Assembly: GCF_000835495.1 (NCBI RefSeq)
Contig: NW_015622542.1
Span: 2,378,485 to 2,442,484, forward strand
Source of the DNA: Cladophialophora immunda
Taxonomy: Eukaryota > Ascomycota > Eurotiomycetes > Chaetothyriales > Herpotrichiellaceae
Reading direction: 5' to 3'
Length of the DNA stretch: 64,000 nucleotides
A program made the position numbers and the translations under genes. The notes beneath the pieces are model-generated. The model saw nothing but the letters and a program-made list of their open reading frames with translations. It searched no databases and was not told the origin of the DNA. Positions 1-11,219 of this stretch are shown one piece after another. Numbering within the stretch: position 1 is the first letter of the stretch; every line of letters begins with the position of its first letter.

Positions 1-416
1 AAGATGTGACCCGGGCTGTGGAGATCATCAACGGTGTGACCGCAGGAAATCTTCGGTTTGGCATCGATATGGTCGGCAGAGATACAGCTACCCTTCTCCA
101 GAGTACTCTCGCGATTCGGAAATCGGGCGGCACTCGTGCCCATCTGGTGGGAATGACCGGGTTGCCCAAGGAAAGAGACCACTATATTCAATATCACAGC
201 GTCCCCATCAAGACTTTCCATGAAGTGCCTGCACTCGGAGAATCTTTGAGTATGTGGTTGGAGGCACTGTTACAAAACAACGGTTTGATCTTACCCGAGG
301 TCATTGTGCGACAGGGAGGTGGCTTGTCGGATGTGAATGACGCCCTTGACCTGTTAAAAAGTGGCGTAGCATCCGGGAAACGGATTGTCATTGACATGGA
401 GAACCGAAATATCTGA
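1..416 (+). CDS. 3' end of a zinc-type (MDR) alcohol dehydrogenase / quinone oxidoreductase
   Basis: The frame is open from the window edge to a TGA at 414-416, so only the C-terminal ~137 residues are visible. They hold the end of the nucleotide-binding half and the closing catalytic strands, including GIDMVGRD and GGGLSDVNDALDLLKSG. This is the usual tail of medium-chain reductases in which a substrate lid precedes a GKRIVID-type last strand. The family reduces or oxidises C=C or carbonyl groups with NAD(P)H. The zinc ligands and cofactor glycines lie upstream of the window, so a quinone reductase, an enoyl reductase of LovC/ToxD type and a true alcohol dehydrogenase cannot be told apart. 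The real start is outside; the first in-window codons are internal. Confidence 0.75.
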   Translation, partial: DVTRAVEIINGVTAGNLRFGIDMVGRDTATLLQSTLAIRKSGGTRAHLVGMTGLPKERDHYIQYHSVPIKTFHEVPALGESLSMWLEALLQNNGLILPEVIVRQGGGLSDVNDALDLLKSGVASGKRIVIDMENRNI

Positions 417-1248
417 AATGCATCCAGAAATAGTACAGACTTGTTGAGTTGTGCTTTATGAACACATTGTGAGCGTCGGAGAAGTTTTATTATAAGAACA
501 GCTGTGTAGATGACAACAAGGAGAATTTGAGCACTTCACCCGGGGTCATGGATCGAAACCATGCGAGACTTATTTTGGGTAGTTGCCATGTACGTGTGCC
601 CTTCTAGGTGTTTGGTTTGGTTGTGAGGGAATGTCCTGCGAACTTGCCCTTCAGCGGCGTCTCGGAGGATGTAAGGCTGTAGAATAGAGCAGTGGTTGTA
701 GGACCAGGATACGATAAATTTATGCCTCAAAGAAGAGCTGATTTATCAGAGTGCTTTGGAGTAGAGCTGGGAGATAGCGATAAGCTATTCCGGGTATTAC
801 TACAGGTGTTGCAACAATAGTGACTGCTGTGTCATGGCCGAGTGCTATCTTAACCTACAACAACGTACACTGACTTGCTTCTTGTGGTTGTAGGGGTGGT
901 CAATTCATTGGAAAGAGCTGTGAAGGGATCCCTTGTTTTTCTTGATGCACTGTGGTTTCAAAAGTCATTTACGGCATGGGTGCGAGATAATCTGATCAAG
1001 ACTATCTATTGTGGCGATGGAGGAGAGCAGGAAAGGCAATGAGCCACCGGGAAAACGAAGTCCGTGCAATCTATACATCTATTATCTGGCGTGCTCGAAT
1101 GCAACATAATGGTATCTGTTGATTTAATTATCTGAGATAGTGGTGTTGAATAACAAAACTTGGACTTTTTCAGTTACACCCCCAACCACGTTACAGACTT
1201 TGAACACTTGAGAATGATTGCACTGGCGGTTCAATTGTTCCCAGGGTT
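417..1248. other. Intergenic, convergent 3' ends
   Basis: The MDR gene (+) and the MFS gene (-) converge here. I see no ORF with recognisable protein features, no tRNA and no repeat. Confidence 0.5.
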
Positions 1249-2881
1249 CTATTCCTTTGCTTCAGCATGCTGCTTCTTTTTCTCGGATTCCTGTCTCCAT
1301 TTTGCCCCAAATAACCACTGGACAACCAAAATCAGCATCGCGAGCGCTTGAACAGCAACACAAACGGTAAAAGCCAGGCCTACACCGATGGAGTCAACCA
1401 TGGGCATGATGAAGCTCGTGCCGCCTGCGGCAAACAAACATCTTGCGAGATTGAGACTTGCGCTGGCAGCAGCACTGCGATCATGGAACACATCAACGAG
1501 ATATGTCATGACAATAGACTGGGTAGATATGACGGTCCATCCGGTGATGAAGGTGGATATGATGGGTACGGCGATGTGAACTCGAGAAGAGTACTGAATG
1601 GTCCAGCCGAACAGGATGAGAGACAGGCACTGTAAGACAGAGAAGATGGGAACGAGACGGAGACGGGCCTTTTCCAATGGGAACTCGTCTCCTTCGGCTG
1701 CTCGAGCGCTCCGTACTTCTTGATCACGTCCAAGGTATGCCTTTGTAGTCCGGGACTCATGCTGGGCTTTGACTTTGCGATAATCAACATCGAGAAGCCT
1801 GCCAGTAATGAATGTGCCAACCATAGATCCCACGCCATTGGCAATAAAGGTAAGCCCGATTTGTGTCTCACTAAGTCCGTACTTTTGTTCGAAGAGACTT
1901 GACATGGCAGTGATGCTCATTTGCCAGGTTGTGTAGTACACGGCAATGAACACAATCAGAGGCGCGGCTTGCTTGCTGAGGAGGATGCGGAAAGGACCCA
2001 GGATGTCGATACGTTTTCTGGATGCAGGGCTTGAGGCCGCAGCTGTTCGATCCCACTTCGCCTTGGTCGTCTTTTGGTAGAATTGTAAAGGGAATCTCGC
2101 CATTGGGTTCCACGGCGTCCGACCGCCATTTGCAACCATGGAGCGTAGTGTCTCGGGTAGGAGGAGGATCAAGCAGAGCAGAAAGACACCGCTGTAGATG
2201 GTCAAGAACCAGAAGATAGACCTCCATCCCAGGGATCCAGCCAATGCTCCACCAATCACAGGTCCTATAGCAACTGGTGCTAGCAGGCCTGCTTGGAAGA
2301 CTCCCATGAGGCTGCCTCGATTAGCACGAGTTGTAATATCGCCAATGACTCCTGAGCCAATTGCAATTGTGCTTGCGCTACCGGTACTTTGCAGACATCT
2401 GAGGATAATCAAGCTTGCGTAATTCTTTGACTCTGCGAGGCCGATACATGCACAGAAGAACACAATGAAGGTGCAACAGTATGCCACCCGTCGTCCCCTC
2501 ACATCCGACACTGGACCCCAGAGGCTAGGGGCTATGCCTTGGAAAATAAGGTAGGAGGTAACAGTAAGGTTGACGAGTTCGACCGAGACACCCAGGTCAT
2601 GAGCGATAGTTGGGAGTGCGGGAAAATATATGTTTGATGCAAAGCCCGAGACTTGAGGGGTGTTAGCAATTCGCTCGCTAGATCGCTTCGAGGGACAGGG
2701 GATTCCCACATGTTGCAGCAACAGAAACGATCAAAACGATCAAGGCCTTTTGTCGGTCGTCGAAAATGCTGTACAGTTCTTCGGCTGGTGGCATTGTCTT
2801 GCTGTTCTGTGCGTCGGACGCAGTTGCAGCGGGCGGATTGAATGGAGTTGACGTTGTCTCATCATGATCCGTTGAAGCCAT
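1249..2881 (-). CDS. MFS drug/metabolite transporter (DHA1 type)
   Basis: Two exons, 2881-2710 and 2651-1249, joined over a 58 bp GT-AG intron, give 524 residues. The splice restores VAATFSGFASNIYFPALP, the hallmark start of fungal 12-helix DHA1 carriers; helix 1 is cut by the intron. The loop motif WGPVSDVRGRR (motif A) and GPVIGGALAGSLGWR (motif C of drug:H+ antiporters) are clear. A central charged loop (about residues 330-365) separates two six-helix halves. The N-terminal ~40 residues are hydrophilic and cytosolic. It probably exports or imports a small organic molecule at the plasma membrane by proton coupling; the substrate cannot be told. It is transcribed divergently from the isochorismatase-like gene, so the two may share a promoter. 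Confidence 0.92.
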
Positions 2882-3452
2882 GAATCTTCACTATAACGTC
2901 CTATGTGTGGACTTGATCGATGCCCGGGCTGTGATCCCTGTGTGCGCCGTGATGGTATGCGTCAACTATGGTCTATGGGTAGGCTGTGATGATGTGAAGG
3001 AACTGCACACCAGCTAAATACCTGATTCGAGTGGCCAAAACTCAAAAATCTCGAGTAATGATCTGCACAGTTCGAAGCCCAGATCTTCGCCTGGAAATTA
3101 ATAGTGTGAGTAGTCGTCGGGCGGGAGCGAGGCTGCTATGTTAGCGTGCTGGTTCATGAGCCTAGTGTCGGGTGTAGACGCGATATCGGCTTAACAGGCT
3201 CTCAACCATATAAACTTACTAGGGGCGGCGGTCGGGATTTGGCGCGATAAGACGCTGAGACATGTCAGTGCGGCTTCCTTATCTAATTCAAGTTGTGCCG
3301 GCGAGGTTAGAAGGAGAGTGGAAAGAGAAAGACACCGCGGGATGTCAATAATGGCAGTCTACCCAATATAAGATCCAGTGCCCTTACGTAGCCTCAGAAT
3401 TGCGTTGAATTCCCCCTTTGCATTTGCGACATATCTGAACTTCACTACGACA
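2882..3452. promoter_or_regulatory. Divergent promoter between MFS and isochorismatase-like genes
   Basis: A 571 bp bidirectional upstream region. A TATAAG element lies at 3367-3372, about 80 bp before the ATG at 3453. No other element is convincing. Confidence 0.5.
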
Positions 3453-4136
3453 ATGCAGCAACGCTCCGTCGACGACCCCTCGGACTTTGGGAATAACTAT
3501 GCCGTCCTCAACCTGGACCTGATGGCGCTACTCGTTGAGGCCATCCAAGATACCCTCGAGGGCAAGGCGTTTATCTCCAACTGCGCGCGGTGGAATGATG
3601 CAGTGCATGCCAAAGAATCTCGGCCGCTGACCATTTTCACAAGTATGTTCTTGTCAACCGCCTCTCAATTTGAACTACAGAAGAAATCACCTTTTGCGAA
3701 ATTGATCAAGGAATTCGATCCCTTCCTCAAAGGGACCCCTGCCGTCGCAGTTGACTCCCGCTTTCAAACGGATGAGAAGGATATTATGCTTCAGAAGATT
3801 AGGTGGTATGGAGGTTGTGGCAATGCCCTGGAACGTATTCTCCAGTCGCAGAACATTGACACGGTCATCATCGTATGTCTTCTGGCCCCGAGTTCTGAGC
3901 ACCCCTAACTCTCTATCTCTCTCTAGTCTGGAATGAGCATTTCAGCTTGTGTCATAAGCACAATCTATCACCTCTACGACCTCGACTATAATATCTACGT
4001 TATCTCTGATAACGTAACGGAAGTGCCAGTTTCCTACAATGAAGAATACAAAAATTATCTGCAAAGTTTTGCGAGCAAGAGCTATGTTAATGTAATCTCA
4101 CTTGAGACAGCGCTGCAAATGTTGGAACAATCTTAA
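3453..4136 (+). CDS. Isochorismatase-fold cysteine hydrolase
   Basis: Exons 3453-3872 and 3927-4136 flank a 54 bp intron with a CT-rich acceptor; the product is 209 residues, the usual size for the family. The start is the first ATG after the TATA element; the frame is open further upstream but only from a GTG. An early YAVLNLDLM strand would carry the first catalytic Asp, EKDIMLQKIRWYGG fits the lysine-bearing region, and SGMSISACVISTIYHL carries the nucleophile Cys. The triad Asp-Lys-Cys is thus plausible. Family members hydrolyse isochorismate, nicotinamide, N-carbamoyl compounds or similar small amides. Substrate unknown; the divergent transporter suggests small-molecule metabolism. Confidence 0.85.
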
Positions 4137-4943
4137 GGTCAACCATAGACACAGTGCCAAAAAAATTATCTAGAATTCTTTCGCTCACTGAATCACGGGG
4201 CAGATTCTCGCTTTCACCCTCGAGTTGACTTTACAAGACTGGCCGTATCACACCCTCGCGCCTGGCTCAGACTGTATGTGTAGCAATGCTATTCCCACGC
4301 TCGGAAAGATCTCTGGCTACGATTGCGGAGAAGATCATGATTCCCGCCGATAATTGTGAGATAGATTTTATCGCCTTGAAGCACAAGATCGATCGAAGGC
4401 CTAGAGGTGAAGGAGTAAGGTAATTGATACTAACGAGACCTTTACTAGTGTAATGGGAGAGGTTTGGGAGGCTTGAGGTGGTAGATGGGCGAGCGACGAG
4501 GCTGGGTGATTTGCCTGTTCGTTGTACAGGCCGACAATCCTGCTCTCTGATTGGTCAGTTCCAGGCACCGCCCCAGGTTGGGGTCCTTACAAGGGTGTTG
4601 CATCAAGTGGATGGTGGATTTAGTGCTCCCTGTTAACTTGCCTAGTGCTTGGGCGCGCTCCCCCATACTCTACTGGTGGCTTCCTACGAGGCTCTCCCAT
4701 GAACGGCTGGGCCTCCTCGACACTCCGTTACGTGCGCGATTAAAGCGGCCTCGCTCCCTTTCCTGAACGAAAATAGGAAGGGATAAAGTACTGTTCGGTG
4801 TATATAATATATATATCTAGCTGAGCAGATATACAAAGGGGAGACTAGGTGCCTGGTATCACTACATATTCATGTACATATAATATATATATAATACACT
4901 TGTTGTACAGAAGGCATATTCATCACCTTCTTTCCTCGAGTGT
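4137..4943. other. Intergenic between convergent genes, AT-rich near the Rsm22 end
   Basis: No coding signal is seen. From about 4799 to 4895 the sequence is a run of TA-rich imperfect repeats that overlaps the probable 3' UTR of the Rsm22 gene. Confidence 0.5.
4799..4895. repeat. AT-rich imperfect TA microsatellite
   Basis: Two clusters of (TA)n, at 4799-4817 and 4875-4895, separated by mixed sequence. It lies 50-150 bp beyond the Rsm22 stop codon. Confidence 0.6.
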
Positions 4944-7900
4944 TCATCTGACTTTCCCACTCTTCCTCGCGATCGTCTTCAAGCCCTTGGGCGCGAACTT
5001 GGAATATCGTCGGATCGATCTCCCACCTTTGGTCGGGATGCCGCCCTCTCCTCCCTGGAGTTGTTCGTTCCATTCTTGCAGGGTCTGGAGTTCTTCAATT
5101 GTGAGATCTCCCTGCTCGTCTTGGTCTGCCGTTGCGGCGGTCTGTGATCGCTTCAACAAAGGACGATGAGGTTCATGTGTGGACGTCGGGGTCGCGCCGT
5201 GTGTCTTTGCTGGGAAGAGAGGTGGGTTCACTGCGTCCATGTCGAAATCCTCGATCCGGAAGCTCTCAACACCGCTGGCTGATTTTTCCCGCCTGATCCT
5301 GCCTGGCCGAGACGTCCTTCCTACTGCCTCCCGACCTTCGAATCCATAGTCGTCTTCACCTGGAATTCTCCCCTCCCGGAAAGCCCTCTCCATCTCCTTT
5401 TGGTCTTCCATTTCCTCCAGCTGCTCTTCATGCATCTTTTCCATCAACTCCTCAGCCTGCTGCTTCAGCCGCTCTTTGCGCCCTCTCGATTTCTTTGCCT
5501 CTTTTGTATCTTCACCACCAAGCCTCAGCGTCCTTGGTATGCGTGTTTTAGCACCCAAAGCCCACAGATCGCCCCATTGGCTCTTCCGCGCGTCGCGATA
5601 AGCTTGCTTTGAGAAAGATTTGGGGACGGTCCAGCGCTCAATCTTTCCGGACGGAGTACAGACATCGAGAAGCACATGGCCTCGACGCTTCATTGGTTGG
5701 AAAACCAACCGCGGGAGGTTGTGCGTAAAGGGCAGAGTCGAAGGAATTTTCTCCGCGTCGGAGAATATTGACGGAGCGTCAGCGACGTTAGTTGTTGGAT
5801 GGACCTCCTCAAAGCCGCTTTGAGAAAGCTCAGTCCAATTTTGATAGTCCCCTGCCGCAAGCTGGGGATTTGGATGGAGCGGAGCAGAAAGAGAGTCTTC
5901 TAGCCCTCGCCACGAGTGCACTTGTCGATGTCGCAGATCCTCTCCTTTCATCACTGAAATGTACGAAAAATCCACATCGTCATGGTTGCGATCCTTTGCC
6001 CCAAGAACTCGCTGCAGGTAGCTGGGTCGTATGTACCGTTGCTGGAAACTGCAGAAGTCTTTGCGACCCTTTGAGAGACCAGGGATATTGTACATTGGGC
6101 ATTTTTCATGATTGGTACACGGCGCCACAATCATACCAGTTTCTCGCGTGTGAATGTCTTCTGTATCATTATGCAACTTGCTGTATGCTGTCACTCGGCC
6201 TTCCGGCACAGCAATGTACCTCTCGAGTAGGAGTTCTCTCGCGCCAGCTATCGCCTCGAAGCCACGAGGTATGCCCTTTTCGATTAAGATCAGAACGCCG
6301 CCTTCAGGGCTGAGCATTGACCAAAGGTTCTGCACATATTGCTTTTTCATGTAATCTTCTTGCAGTCCAAATAGCGTATGGGGTGCGATAATGACGTCGA
6401 ACTGTTTCCGTTGTTGTGCCGGTCGATCGTCTTCTAGGGTCGGCGCATCGCGAGTGTGTACATAGTCGGGCAAGCGTGGGATGAAGGTTGTATTCTCGAG
6501 AAGCGCGGCAGCCCGATGTCTCAATGTATCGGAACCGGTGAGGACGACAGCTTTCGTTGGGGGAGGTGAAGGGATGGGGTCATGATCAGAAGTGTGTAAC
6601 GAGTCCCAATGCGCCTTGATAATTTCGCGCCAGGCAAGGATACCTGCACCGCCAGCACCGGCATCAAGCACTCGTGGTCCTCCGTCTTTTGCAATCAGAT
6701 TGTTCAGCCATGTGGTGCCTAGTCGCTTGCGTGTCTCAACTAGGACGGACATGATGGCAGCGTACGTGGGTGGCATGATGGTGGTGATGAATGCATTGGC
6801 TTCCATCTCGCCCATCAGATGTTGGGAGGCATCGAGAGGGATGGGTATTTGGGGTCTCGACCGTCCTGATCTAGGTGTCAAAGGCGAGTCAGGAAAGCCA
6901 GGTCCTCCGAAGGTCTTTTCGCACATCTCTTTCAGATGCTTGTTGGAGAAACGACCTAGGATTTTTTGAACGGGTTGCACAAAGTCTTCTTGGGAGAGGA
7001 GGACGCTGCTGGGGGCAGTCGCGAACTTTCCAAGCCGAGTGAATGGATGTTGTCGCATGCTGTGATCTTGCTCATCCTGCTCAGTCTCCTCCTGCTGATC
7101 TCCGACAATCTCGCCACTAAGCAACCGAGCTATTTCCGTTGCTCTTTCTTCAGCTGATAACGAAAGTGCTGGATTGTGCTGGCCGGTCACTCTCAAGTCA
7201 ATGCCTCCTTGCGCAGGCTTCGGGATATTGCCGGCAGACTCCTCTTGCTTGGTGACTTCCAATCGTGCAAATACAGCTGGCTCTGGGTCGTAGTCGATTG
7301 GCTCGCCTTCTTTGTCCAAGAGCTGGTTTCGAGACTCGGCGACGGTGCTTGCTTCCTCCTCATCCAGAAACTCTTCATAAGATGTTGAAATAGGGTTTCC
7401 ATAGAGTCGTGTGTACATCTTCAACTCCTCCTTTCGCAGAGCAACGGAAGGGAGCCTGTCTCCGTAGATCTGCCTCGCCTCTCGCGCAATGTCTTCAGAG
7501 GATGCACCAGCGGCTCGCAAGCTTGCAAGCGGATCGCTTGCGCCATCGACGATGTCCGGGTCATCGTCCAGGTCTACTTGCTTGTCTGGAAATATGTCTT
7601 TTATGGATACGCGTCCAGCTCGATCTTCGTCAATGGCTTCATTTATAGGCCGCCCCAAAGCCTTTTCCAGCTCTTGCAAGACTTCCAGTTTTTCCAGGTC
7701 GCCATCAACTGCGGGTACACGTTCCCTTTCCAATTCTCCCTGTCTCTGATCGGATTCTGAAGGAGATTGTCGTTGGAAAATCGTGGATTTCCTAGAGAAG
7801 GATCTGAGTTGTTGAGGTGCGAATGTCCTTCGCGAACGCAGGGACAGTGGCGTTGTTCGATTCTTCAGGGTGACAGCTGGTCCGCAAAATCCATTTTCAA

Positions 7901-8018
7901 AGAAGACTTGGAAATCCTGGCGACAGCCATGGCACAGACCTGAAGATCTCGCCCGACTCAGCATTATTCCTGGCTGTACAGTTTGGTCCCTGGTGATTCT
8001 GGACGACTTGGAGAACAT
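4944..8018 (-). CDS. RSM22: Mitochondrial small-subunit assembly methyltransferase-like protein, Rsm22/METTL17 family
   Basis: A single exon of 1024 residues from the ATG at 8018; the frame runs a little further up only from a TTG, and an in-frame ATG at 7964 is an alternative. The basic, Ser/Arg-rich N-terminus looks like a mitochondrial presequence. A long acidic linker precedes a Rossmann methyltransferase domain whose SAM loop VLDAGAGGAGILAW lies near residue 450. Downstream, APCTNHEKCPMY and GRKDFCSFQQRY supply the cysteines known in METTL17/Rsm22 to bind an Fe-S cluster. A C-terminal Lys/Glu-rich helical region follows. The family is needed for mitoribosome small-subunit assembly. It is longer than yeast Rsm22, as is usual in filamentous fungi. 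Confidence 0.93.
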   Translation of the reverse strand: MFSKSSRITRDQTVQPGIMLSRARSSGLCHGCRQDFQVFFENGFCGPAVTLKNRTTPLSLRSRRTFAPQQLRSFSRKSTIFQRQSPSESDQRQGELERERVPAVDGDLEKLEVLQELEKALGRPINEAIDEDRAGRVSIKDIFPDKQVDLDDDPDIVDGASDPLASLRAAGASSEDIAREARQIYGDRLPSVALRKEELKMYTRLYGNPISTSYEEFLDEEEASTVAESRNQLLDKEGEPIDYDPEPAVFARLEVTKQEESAGNIPKPAQGGIDLRVTGQHNPALSLSAEERATEIARLLSGEIVGDQQEETEQDEQDHSMRQHPFTRLGKFATAPSSVLLSQEDFVQPVQKILGRFSNKHLKEMCEKTFGGPGFPDSPLTPRSGRSRPQIPIPLDASQHLMGEMEANAFITTIMPPTYAAIMSVLVETRKRLGTTWLNNLIAKDGGPRVLDAGAGGAGILAWREIIKAHWDSLHTSDHDPIPSPPPTKAVVLTGSDTLRHRAAALLENTTFIPRLPDYVHTRDAPTLEDDRPAQQRKQFDVIIAPHTLFGLQEDYMKKQYVQNLWSMLSPEGGVLILIEKGIPRGFEAIAGARELLLERYIAVPEGRVTAYSKLHNDTEDIHTRETGMIVAPCTNHEKCPMYNIPGLSKGRKDFCSFQQRYIRPSYLQRVLGAKDRNHDDVDFSYISVMKGEDLRHRQVHSWRGLEDSLSAPLHPNPQLAAGDYQNWTELSQSGFEEVHPTTNVADAPSIFSDAEKIPSTLPFTHNLPRLVFQPMKRRGHVLLDVCTPSGKIERWTVPKSFSKQAYRDARKSQWGDLWALGAKTRIPRTLRLGGEDTKEAKKSRGRKERLKQQAEELMEKMHEEQLEEMEDQKEMERAFREGRIPGEDDYGFEGREAVGRTSRPGRIRREKSASGVESFRIEDFDMDAVNPPLFPAKTHGATPTSTHEPHRPLLKRSQTAATADQDEQGDLTIEELQTLQEWNEQLQGGEGGIPTKGGRSIRRYSKFAPKGLKTIARKSGKVR

Positions 8019-8468
8019 GGCAGAGTAAAAAAGTTCCAATTGCCCAAGTTCCTTGGCGCCAGGCCAAAGTCCGGCTTCCTTCCAATCACGCGTCTCCTAA
8101 AGCGGACTTTTTACCTCCCGCTGTTTAGAGGGCGACTCGTTGGTTGAGGACGGGCAACTGTGGAACTACTATTGAGGACCATCGACCATCTTGAGTACAC
8201 CGCCTTGCCGCAACTGTGTTCCATTGTGGGTTGCTATCATATGTGAGGCTTTGGATTTGATCCATCAGTCCGCCTCAAGACGACTGGATATCTATCTGGC
8301 AGACCTAGAGGCCTGCTGAGCAGAGCGGTAGCTTGACACTTTTGCTTGACTCTGGTTGAAAACACGTCTTCCAACACCATGGTCCTCCTCAGTGTTTGGC
8401 CCTCCTTCATCACGTCCCCTCTTGCCCAAGATTCAATCTCTCACCCACTCACTTCCCTCCAGAATGGT
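8019..8468. other. Rsm22 upstream region and NIPSNAP downstream region
   Basis: 450 bp between two minus-strand genes; it must hold the Rsm22 promoter. I see no clear TATA element or ORF of note. Confidence 0.45.
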
Positions 8469-9630
8469 TTAACCCACAGGACTCCACGGCATGGGAATTA
8501 GGATCTTGCTTTTCATGCTCTGGATCAATGGCACTGTCTTGTGCACAGTGTCACCCCATCCTTCGATGCCCCACGACATTTCTCGTCTCAATTTCCGCTC
8601 CTCCAGGTCGGCAAATTGCCATAGATGGTGCACAGTGTTCAGATCTCCAATCTGCACGAACCAAGCGCCGACGCCTTCCATGACTTCTCGGCGTGCTTTG
8701 AGTCCTTTCCGCCAATGCGTCTCCCATTCCAATAGATTTCCAGGGTGAAGGGTGTATGATCGTAATTCAAACAAGCCACCAAGTTTTCGAGGGGGGGTGG
8801 TCGGCCAAAATGAGAATTCCTGCATTAGTGAGATTTTCTTGGATGTAATCAAAGTCTGCAATTTCTTCTCGAAGGCGGGAAATTCGGGGTGGTGTGCGAT
8901 GCTGTGCAGCGAGGCATGGTATCCCGTGTATCGCTGGTATTCCCAGATGTGAACTGCAAATACCCTGTTAGTCAAAACACTTTGACGGCGAATGCAGTAT
9001 ACCAAAAGTTTCACAGTCCCCCACTTCTGTTCTCCAACTTCCTACCAAATGGACCTTGTTCTCCGGGTCATTTGCCATCCTCGGGTACCAATTGCCCACC
9101 AACTCTACGTAGTCATCGACCTTGTCCGGTTTGACATCGTGAAAGACGATCGAATGGACGTATTTGCCCCTAGCCAACACCTGTGAGAACGACCTTTCCA
9201 TCTCTTTGTCTAGGTTTTGGCCTTCGGGGGTGCCATAGATGAGGCTAGAGAGAGTGCCGGTTCGCTTTGTGGTGGTGTCGGTTTCGGCTTGTCTTGCTTC
9301 TTCTGTAGAGGGTGCGGTAGATAGTGAGCCCAAGCCCAAGGTTTCAGACACGCGGGATGCAGCAGCAGTAAGACTTGGGGATCTATCAGAAGAAGAGGTA
9401 GAAGCATCAAGGAACTGACTGTCAGCTTGTTCTTTTCTCTTCCGGGCAGCCTCAAGTCCATCTCGGAATTCCTTCTGTTTGGTATTGAAAGCGTCCGCTC
9501 CGTCGGAAGTCAGATCGCTCAATGCAGGGCTGCGAGGAGGGTCTCGTAATAGGGAGGTAGTAGTGAAGGCGCGCAACAACGAGGGAGTTTGGGCGGAGGA
9601 AGAGAGGGGTAGTAGCCGACGGGCGAGCAT
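8469..9630 (-). CDS. NIPSNAP family mitochondrial protein
   Basis: Exons 9630-9003 and 8953-8469, with a GT-AG intron of 49 bp, give 370 residues. The splice joins GDCETF to VHIWEYQRYTGYH, the signature strand of NIPSNAP domains. The start MLARRLLPL opens an arginine- and serine-rich mitochondrial targeting peptide; a low-complexity Ser/Thr region follows to about residue 130. Two ferredoxin-like NIPSNAP repeats then appear, one around KYVHSIVFHDVKPDK and one around FELRSYTLHPGNLLEWE. In animals these proteins sit in mitochondria and can signal mitophagy; the fungal role is poorly known. The upstream gene, PPOX, is divergent. Confidence 0.92.
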
Positions 9631-10418
9631 TATCGCCAAATCCCGGGGTCTTTGAGCTGGAAATACAAAGAAGCTCAGAGCAGAGGCTGGCTGAGAACAA
9701 TATCTGTCGAAAGAGACTTGTATTGGTCGATACAGTTGGTTTGTTGAATTTTGGAGAGGTCCGACAAAGAACAAGGACTCGAGGTAACACGCGAGCAGAG
9801 GAGCTACGAGGTTATTGTGCCGGAGAAAGCCCCAATGGTCAAGACAACGTGGACGAAGTTGCAGATTGTTTAGGCGTGAGAGACTGGGGTTCGGGTGGCT
9901 CTGAGCAGAACGCGGGGAAAATGGTCTGCAGGAGGAGGAGCTGCGTGGTGGTATTGATGGCCTGGGGTTGGCAGTCGGTGGCAGGCGTGTGGCAGCTGAT
10001 GGGTGTTGATTGGAAAGTAAGAAGCTGGTTTACCTTGCAGAAGTAGGCAATGTGCAGGGAGGAAGAAGCGACCATCGACGTCACCACTTGGAGCTTCGTA
10101 GCCCGGGGGCCAGTTGGCATCTTGGACTCCTCCCTGTTAGCGGGAAGCTTCCGCTGGGAGCGGGCGAGTTGGGCACTGCGGGGGGGAAAACCACCAGTGC
10201 CACCTGCCAATGCTTCAGCAAGACGCATGTGTGAGGATTTGACTTTGGCGGCCTTCTATCAGCCCACCTCTTTTTGTCGCAGGTTGGAGATCCACGCCAA
10301 CATCCTTCCACCTGCGAAGTCGAGCCCATACACACCTCGACACATCTTCACGGTCGATCGACTACCAATTCCGACGTACTCGAAGCCGACAGTGTTCAGC
10401 AGTCCATCTGAAGAAGAC
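9631..10418. promoter_or_regulatory. Divergent region between NIPSNAP and PPOX genes
   Basis: 788 bp shared upstream sequence. The PPOX reading frame stays open in the last 370 bp before its ATG, but that stretch lacks family features and reads from a non-ATG codon, so it is taken as 5' UTR. Confidence 0.45.
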
Positions 10419-11219
10419 ATGGCTGACGCCCACAACCCGCCGCTCAACTATGAAGCCTCCAACACCACCACCAACCCACTGATCTCCACGGCTTTACCCC
10501 CAGAAGTATCACAATGCCTCAAGAATGCCCGTTTCCTGCATCTTGCAACAATAAGTGCAAGCCAGACCAGCCCACCGACCCCCCACGTGTCCTTGATGAA
10601 CTACACTTTCCTGCCTTCATACGACCACCACGGTCCCGTCATCATCATGACCACCAATGCAAAGTCCATGAAAACTCAGAACCTGATGCACAATCCAAAG
10701 GTATCGATCCTGGTGCACGACTGGGTGTCCCACAGACCACCGACAGCCACGTCAGTGGGTGGTGAGCAACGAGCCGGATCTCCGCCCGCTGCCGCCGCTC
10801 GCTCGTCTCTTGCCACTCTCCTTCTGAATCTGAACACATCGGCCCTAAGTTCAATATCAACCACTATAGCAGGAGAAGCGAGATTCCTCGAACAAGGCAG
10901 TGAGGAGGAGAAGTGGTGCAAAGAGGCCCATCTGGCGAATAACACATTCGGCGGTCAAGTGACGCAAGAGGCAGGGTTTTTCAGCGGACAGCCGGCCCAT
11001 GCCGACGCGGAGAACAGTAGCTGTTATATCGAAGGAGATGATGTGAGAGTGGTCATTGTTCCCGTGCGTGAAGGAAGGATAGCGGATTGGAAGGGAGGTG
11101 TCAAAGATTGGGTCCTGGTCGATGAAGATGCTCCACCATCAAGTGCTCCTGGGCATCCTGCCACAGGGGAGAGAGGCAGAAGTAATGGTCAACCATTGGT
11201 GAACGGGATCAGAGATTGA
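10419..11219 (+). CDS. Pyridoxamine 5'-phosphate oxidase-like FMN-binding split-barrel protein
   Basis: A single exon of 266 residues from MADAHNPPL. The FMN-binding split barrel starts near residue 30 (ARFLHLATISA, then HVSLMNYTF) and continues with MTTNAKSMKTQNL, the conserved NTxSxKxxNL-like loop that contacts FMN phosphate, and PKVSILVHDW. A disordered insert (about residues 105-130) separates the barrel halves; GEARFLEQGSEEEKW and YIEGDDVRVVIVPV complete it. The size and order match the fungal/yeast YLR456W-YPR172W group rather than Pdx3, so true vitamin B6 synthesis is not implied; the flavin reaction is unknown. The C-terminal 30 residues are polar and low-complexity. Confidence 0.85.
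   Translation: MADAHNPPLNYEASNTTTNPLISTALPPEVSQCLKNARFLHLATISASQTSPPTPHVSLMNYTFLPSYDHHGPVIIMTTNAKSMKTQNLMHNPKVSILVHDWVSHRPPTATSVGGEQRAGSPPAAAARSSLATLLLNLNTSALSSISTTIAGEARFLEQGSEEEKWCKEAHLANNTFGGQVTQEAGFFSGQPAHADAENSSCYIEGDDVRVVIVPVREGRIADWKGGVKDWVLVDEDAPPSSAPGHPATGERGRSNGQPLVNGIRD

Noticed and set aside
3378..3452. Upstream extension of the isochorismatase-like ORF
   Set aside because: It begins at a GTG only 6 bp after the TATAAG element, too close for a coding start.
10050..10418. N-terminal extension of the PPOX protein
   Set aside because: The extension has no family features, and the ATG at 10419 gives the normal length.
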